DNA from: Gaiellasilicea sp963749515
GTDB taxonomy: Bacteria > Actinomycetota > Thermoleophilia > Gaiellales > Gaiellaceae
Length of the DNA: 64,000 nt
Direction: 5' to 3'
Assembly: GCA_963749515.1 (NCBI GenBank)
Contig: CAVVMR010000001.1
Location: 124,001-188,000 of the forward strand
Below the pieces are notes generated by a model. It was given only the letters and a program-made list of their open reading frames with translations. It was not told the DNA's origin and searched no databases. Shown here piece by piece: positions 61,291 to 64,000 of the stretch. Position 1 is the stretch's first letter; each line of letters starts with the position of its first letter. The position numbers and the translations under genes are program-made.

Positions 61291-61689
61291 CTAGAGGTCG
61301 AGCTCGAACCAGACGCAGTTCTCGCCGTCGTGGGTCACGCCCCAGCGGTCGGCGATCGCGTCCAGGAAGGCGAGCCCGCGCCCCGTCTCGGCATCCTCGT
61401 CCGGCATCGAGATGTCGCGTTCGACGAACCCGCGGCCGTGGTCTCCGACCTCGGCGCGGACCCGCGTGTCTCCGATCTCCAGGGCGAGTCGGACGCTCGC
61501 GTCGCCGGGGCGCCCGTGCTTCACAGCGTTCGTGAACAGCTCGCTCACCAGCAGGCGTACGGCGAAGCGCGCGTCCGGATAGGACTCGAGCGGCGCGAGC
61601 CGGTCGACCGCCGCGCGCGCGTGCGCCACGGACTTGTCGATCGCGGGCAGGTGCAGCTCGAGCCTTCCCCGATCGAGTCCGGCGGCCAT
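61291..61689 (-). CDS. Serine/threonine kinase-type ATPase, anti-sigma factor (RsbW-like)
   Basis: 132 residues. HATPase_c domain: N-box SELFTNAVKHG (about 49-59), G1 box GDHGRGFVE and G2 box TGRGLAFLDAIAD. RsbW/SpoIIAB relatives hold a sigma factor until an anti-anti-sigma protein releases it, but no partner is next to it. ATG 61689 nearly coincides with the divergent neighbour's possible start, so the two share a short promoter region. Confidence 0.87.
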   Translation of the reverse strand: MAAGLDRGRLELHLPAIDKSVAHARAAVDRLAPLESYPDARFAVRLLVSELFTNAVKHGRPGDASVRLALEIGDTRVRAEVGDHGRGFVERDISMPDEDAETGRGLAFLDAIADRWGVTHDGENCVWFELDL

Positions 61690-61741
61690 GACGCTCGCCT
61701 TACCCAGGCTGCGAATTCTCTATCGGTTTGGAGTCGGATTC

Positions 61742-62071
61742 GTGCAGTCGCGCGAGCGCCGAGTGGCCGAAAGCGAGGTGCGCTTCTGGGCCTTGAACGA
61801 GCGGCTCCGGGAGCGGGCTGGAGTGTGGGACGGCAGCGAAGGGGAGCTGAAGCTCGTCTGCGAATGCGGCGACGAGGACTGCACGGCCGTAATCGAGCTG
61901 AGCGTGCGCGGATACGAGGCCGTGAGAGCGATCGAGACGCAGTTCATCCTCCTCAAGGGACATCAGCGCGCCGAGGTCGAGGATGTCGTTGACGAGGCTG
62001 AAAACTGGCTCGTGGTGCGAAAACGAGGCGAAGCGGCTGAGATTGCGGCCGTGACCGATCCTCGGTCCTAA
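61742..62071 (+). CDS. Small conserved protein with C-x-C-x4-C motif
   Basis: 109 residues. Helical N-terminus (EVRFWALNERLRERAGVW), then VCECGDEDCTAVIELSV and a strand-rich tail. The motif CECGDEDC resembles small proteins found in Thermoleophilia; function unknown. GTG 61742 is preferred (GGAG upstream); an in-frame ATG at 61688 would extend into the divergent gene. Confidence 0.66.
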   Translation: MQSRERRVAESEVRFWALNERLRERAGVWDGSEGELKLVCECGDEDCTAVIELSVRGYEAVRAIETQFILLKGHQRAEVEDVVDEAENWLVVRKRGEAAEIAAVTDPRS

Positions 62072-62117
62072 ACTTTCGGGGGTCGTATCCGTCCGGTTCG
62101 TTACCGATCATTCGCAT

Positions 62118-62348
62118 ATGCGGATCGTGATACGCCACGACGATGCGGGTCAGTGGTGGTGGGCCGCGGTTGGTGAGAGCGGCGGCACCGCCGCTATTTC
62201 GACGCTCTACGCGAGCCGGACCGACTGTTTGCGGGCGGTTGCGGAGCTGAAGGTCGAAGGGCCGGCGGCGTCGGTCACCTTCGAGGAGTCCTACGCGGCC
62301 AACCCGGGCACGTGGACGATCTCGAGCTTGATCCCGTCCGGGTCGTAG
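62118..62348 (+). CDS. Small DUF1508-like protein
   Basis: 76 residues. The segment LYASRTDCLRAVAELKVEG resembles the YegP/DUF1508 repeat, and the N-terminal QWWWAAVGESGG fits its first strand, but this is a weak match. The last 58 bp overlap the convergent VOC gene, so the 3' end may be less certain. ATG at 62118; no ribosome site seen. Confidence 0.5.
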   Translation: MRIVIRHDDAGQWWWAAVGESGGTAAISTLYASRTDCLRAVAELKVEGPAASVTFEESYAANPGTWTISSLIPSGS

Positions 62349-62719
62349 AAGAAGACCGCGTAGTAGCCGGGGATGTAGCTGTACTCGCTCGGCGGTGACT
62401 CGATCGTCGCGCCCGTCGAGACCAGCCACTCGTGCCGTTCGTCGACGACCGAGCGCGAGACAGCCTCGAGCGCGAGGTGGTGCAGCCCGACCGTGTACCG
62501 GTCGACTCCGGCGAACCGCTGCTCCTGCTCCGACTGTGCCTGGCGCAGCCCGACCGAGCTGCCCGGTCCACCGATGTACCAGATCGTCTCGCCGCGCTCG
62601 CCCTCGACCTCGCCGATGCGGTGATAGCCGAGCGGCGCGAGCAGCTCACGGTAGAAGGGCAGGCTGCGCTCGATCGAGGAGACGACCAGATCGACGTGGT
62701 GAATTCCGTTCGAACGCAC
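62291..62719 (-). CDS. VOC-family dioxygenase/glyoxalase-like protein
   Basis: 142 residues. IHHVDLVVSSIERSLPFY, GLHHLALEAVS and FFYDPDGIKLEIVHVPG form the two-module VOC fold with ligands His8, His80 and the late Glu of KLEIVHV. Catalysis unknown. Starts 13 bp from the CtaG stop on the same strand. Confidence 0.85.
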   Translation of the reverse strand: MRSNGIHHVDLVVSSIERSLPFYRELLAPLGYHRIGEVEGERGETIWYIGGPGSSVGLRQAQSEQEQRFAGVDRYTVGLHHLALEAVSRSVVDERHEWLVSTGATIESPPSEYSYIPGYYAVFFYDPDGIKLEIVHVPGLAA

Positions 62720-62732
62720 TGAAGGTTCGTGT

Positions 62733-63581
62733 TCAGCGTCGGCCGGCCAGCTCCTGCGCGCGGCCGTAGCGCACGGCGCGCTGCACGGCCCGCGGGTCGA
62801 GGCCGCGCTCCAGGAGCTCCTGCCGCAGCTCTCCTTCCCGCGCCATGCGCAGGAAGAGCCACGAGAGCGCGACGATCGTGACGATCGAGCCCTCGATCAT
62901 CATCACCGCACCCGCCAGACCCTGATCCTGGAGCGGAGAAACCCCCCACAGCTCGTCGCCACTGGAGTAAACACCGTAGAAGACGGTGCCGGACCAGACG
63001 AAGACGTTGCCGAGCACCGTCTCGACGACGCGGACGCCGGCGATGTAGGCGAGCTTCGGGCCCGTGCCGAACCACTCGGGCGCCGGCAGCGTCTCGAGCA
63101 CCGGCAGCCAGACGATCAGCCCCGCCGTGAAGAAGGACACGTGCTCGAGCGCGTGGACGGACGAGTGACGCACGGCTGCCTCGTAGAGGAACGGCACGTG
63201 CCAGAGATAGAGGTTCAGCGCCCAGATCGGCAGCGCGACGACCGGGTTGGCGAGCACGCGCAGCCGCTCGACGAGCCGGAAGGCGAGCAGCGGCCGCAGC
63301 ATCGGCCCCGAGAGGCCGGCGAGCAGACAGAGCGGCGCGAGGTCGCCGATCAAGACGTGCTGGAGCATGTGGAAGCTGAAGAGCTCCTCCTCGCCGATCG
63401 CGGCGATGGGCGATGCGAACGCGCCCAGCAGCAGTGCGATCCCCAGCGCAAAGAGCACGATTCGGTAGCGGGCCATCGGCGTCCCGCGCCGGCGCAGGGT
63501 GCGGGCGCGCATCGCGTACGCGATCGCTGCGAGGACGACCGGCGCGAGCTGCAGCGGATCGAGAGTCCAGTCGGTCAGCAC
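62733..63581 (-). CDS. CtaG-type cytochrome c oxidase assembly protein
   Basis: 282 residues. Integral membrane protein with about seven helices. FSFHMLQHVLIGDLAPLCLL, LWHVPFLYEAAVRH and the HALEHVSFFTAGLI segment are the His-bearing hallmarks of the caa3_CtaG domain, which delivers copper to the oxidase CuA or CuB site. GTG 63581 with TAGAGT 6 nt upstream. No oxidase subunit gene lies in the window. Confidence 0.9.
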   Translation of the reverse strand: MLTDWTLDPLQLAPVVLAAIAYAMRARTLRRRGTPMARYRIVLFALGIALLLGAFASPIAAIGEEELFSFHMLQHVLIGDLAPLCLLAGLSGPMLRPLLAFRLVERLRVLANPVVALPIWALNLYLWHVPFLYEAAVRHSSVHALEHVSFFTAGLIVWLPVLETLPAPEWFGTGPKLAYIAGVRVVETVLGNVFVWSGTVFYGVYSSGDELWGVSPLQDQGLAGAVMMIEGSIVTIVALSWLFLRMAREGELRQELLERGLDPRAVQRAVRYGRAQELAGRR

Positions 63582-63585
63582 ACGT

Positions 63586-63595
63586 CCACTCTAGG
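63586..63595. promoter_or_regulatory. Overlapping divergent -10 elements
   Basis: ACTCTAGGAT holds TAGGAT (+ strand, 8 nt before GTG 63606) and TAGAGT (minus strand, 6 nt before the CtaG GTG). Two leaderless-type promoters back to back share the central bases. Confidence 0.55.
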
Positions 63596-63605
63596 ATCAC
63601 GGGCT

Positions 63606-64000
63606 GTGAAGCTGTTCCACTACCACCTCGTCACGAGCCGCGTGCGCCAGGTCGAGGCGCGCTACGTCGGCAAGCTCGCGTTCGCCCTCGTTGCCCGGCA
63701 CGGCCGGATCGGCGAGGAGTACCAGTCGTTCGAGGCTGGGATCTCCTGGGAGGAGCTGGACAAGGTGGGCTTCAAGCTGCGGCTCTCGGAGCTCGAGCGT
63801 GGAGCGGTGAACGTCGTCGTCCAGCCGGGTCAGTGGGAGCTGCCGCGTGTCGACCACTTTGGGCTCGCGCTCGACGAGGAGGAGTTCGCCGACCTGATCG
63901 ACCGCGCCGTGGAGCGCGAGCTGCGGATCCAGTCGCACGGCGGCCGGCGCACGTTCATCGCGACGAACGCCGGCTTCCGGCTCGAGGTGCACCCGCCGCG
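63606..64000 (+). CDS. Uncharacterised protein, 3' truncated by window
   Basis: The frame is open to the window end (131 codons visible). It begins VKLFHYHLVTSRVRQVEARY, then GKLAFALVARHGRIGEEY, ERGAVNVVVQPGQW and the His-bearing VDHFGLALDEEEF, ending TFIATNAGFRLEVHPPR. The strands VNVVVQPGQ and LRIQSHGGRRTFIA with DHFGLALD resemble VOC-type glyoxalase modules. GTG start with TAGGAT 8 nt upstream. Function not assigned. Confidence 0.75.
   Translation, partial: MKLFHYHLVTSRVRQVEARYVGKLAFALVARHGRIGEEYQSFEAGISWEELDKVGFKLRLSELERGAVNVVVQPGQWELPRVDHFGLALDEEEFADLIDRAVERELRIQSHGGRRTFIATNAGFRLEVHPP

Overview
The window is high-GC actinobacterial DNA with no mobile element, prophage, CRISPR array or biosynthetic cluster. 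Several traits suggest class Thermoleophilia (Gaiellales/Solirubrobacterales-like): secreted proteins carrying a W-x-RCD Ig-like module, very frequent GTG starts with a TANNNT hexamer 5-8 nt upstream (leaderless-type promoters), and short gene-to-gene overlaps. The lineage is inferred from protein style, not from a marker gene.

The most notable region is 4.2-9.9 kb, a selenocysteine island. selA and selB overlap on the + strand. A three-gene minus-strand operon faces them: an AhpD-like peroxidase, a cupin and a nitrilase. tRNA-Sec (selC, anticodon TCA) follows at 9833-9925. The AhpD-like gene looks like two ORFs separated by an in-frame TGA, but the TGA replaces the second Cys of the CxxC redox motif (Cys-His-Tyr-Sec, with His four residues later). 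A short stem-loop of bacterial SECIS type lies just after it. Machinery, tRNA and a Sec-encoding client therefore sit within about 6 kb. selD is not in the window.

0-4.2 kb: end of a TPR regulator, an M50 protease, a LOG-family protein and a VanW-family cell-wall protein. 9-17.7 kb: secreted Ig-like and cupredoxin-like proteins, an aldo/keto reductase, a cell-wall amidase, a sorbosone-dehydrogenase-like beta-propeller and an epimerase. 17.8-22.7 kb: replication/translation block rpsF-ssb-rpsR-rplI-dnaB, then purA. 23.5-29.3 kb: an HD-GYP protein, then purD-purB-purC-purS-purQ; purL-purF follow only at 55.3-58.8 kb, so the purine genes are split by 26 kb.

29.3-40.7 kb: Ku, then a glycoside-utilisation locus made of a GH1 beta-glucosidase, a LacI regulator, a clan GH-A glycosidase and a five-gene Opp-type ABC transporter. 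It carries three near-identical operators (ACTRAACC/GGWTWAKY) and a strong hairpin between the binding-protein gene and the permeases. 41-49.4 kb: a secreted M14 peptidase, a minus-strand copper operon (CopC-CopD fusion, YcnI and partners, ending in a frameshifted small gene), and a Prs-like protein lacking the PRPP-binding loop.

49.4-55.3 kb: small metabolic genes, an ArsR-type regulator facing a small gene across an operator-like promoter, and tandem EamA transporters. 58.8-64 kb: a MOSC protein, a PadR/membrane-protein pair, an anti-sigma-type ATPase, small proteins, a VOC protein, CtaG and a gene running off the end.
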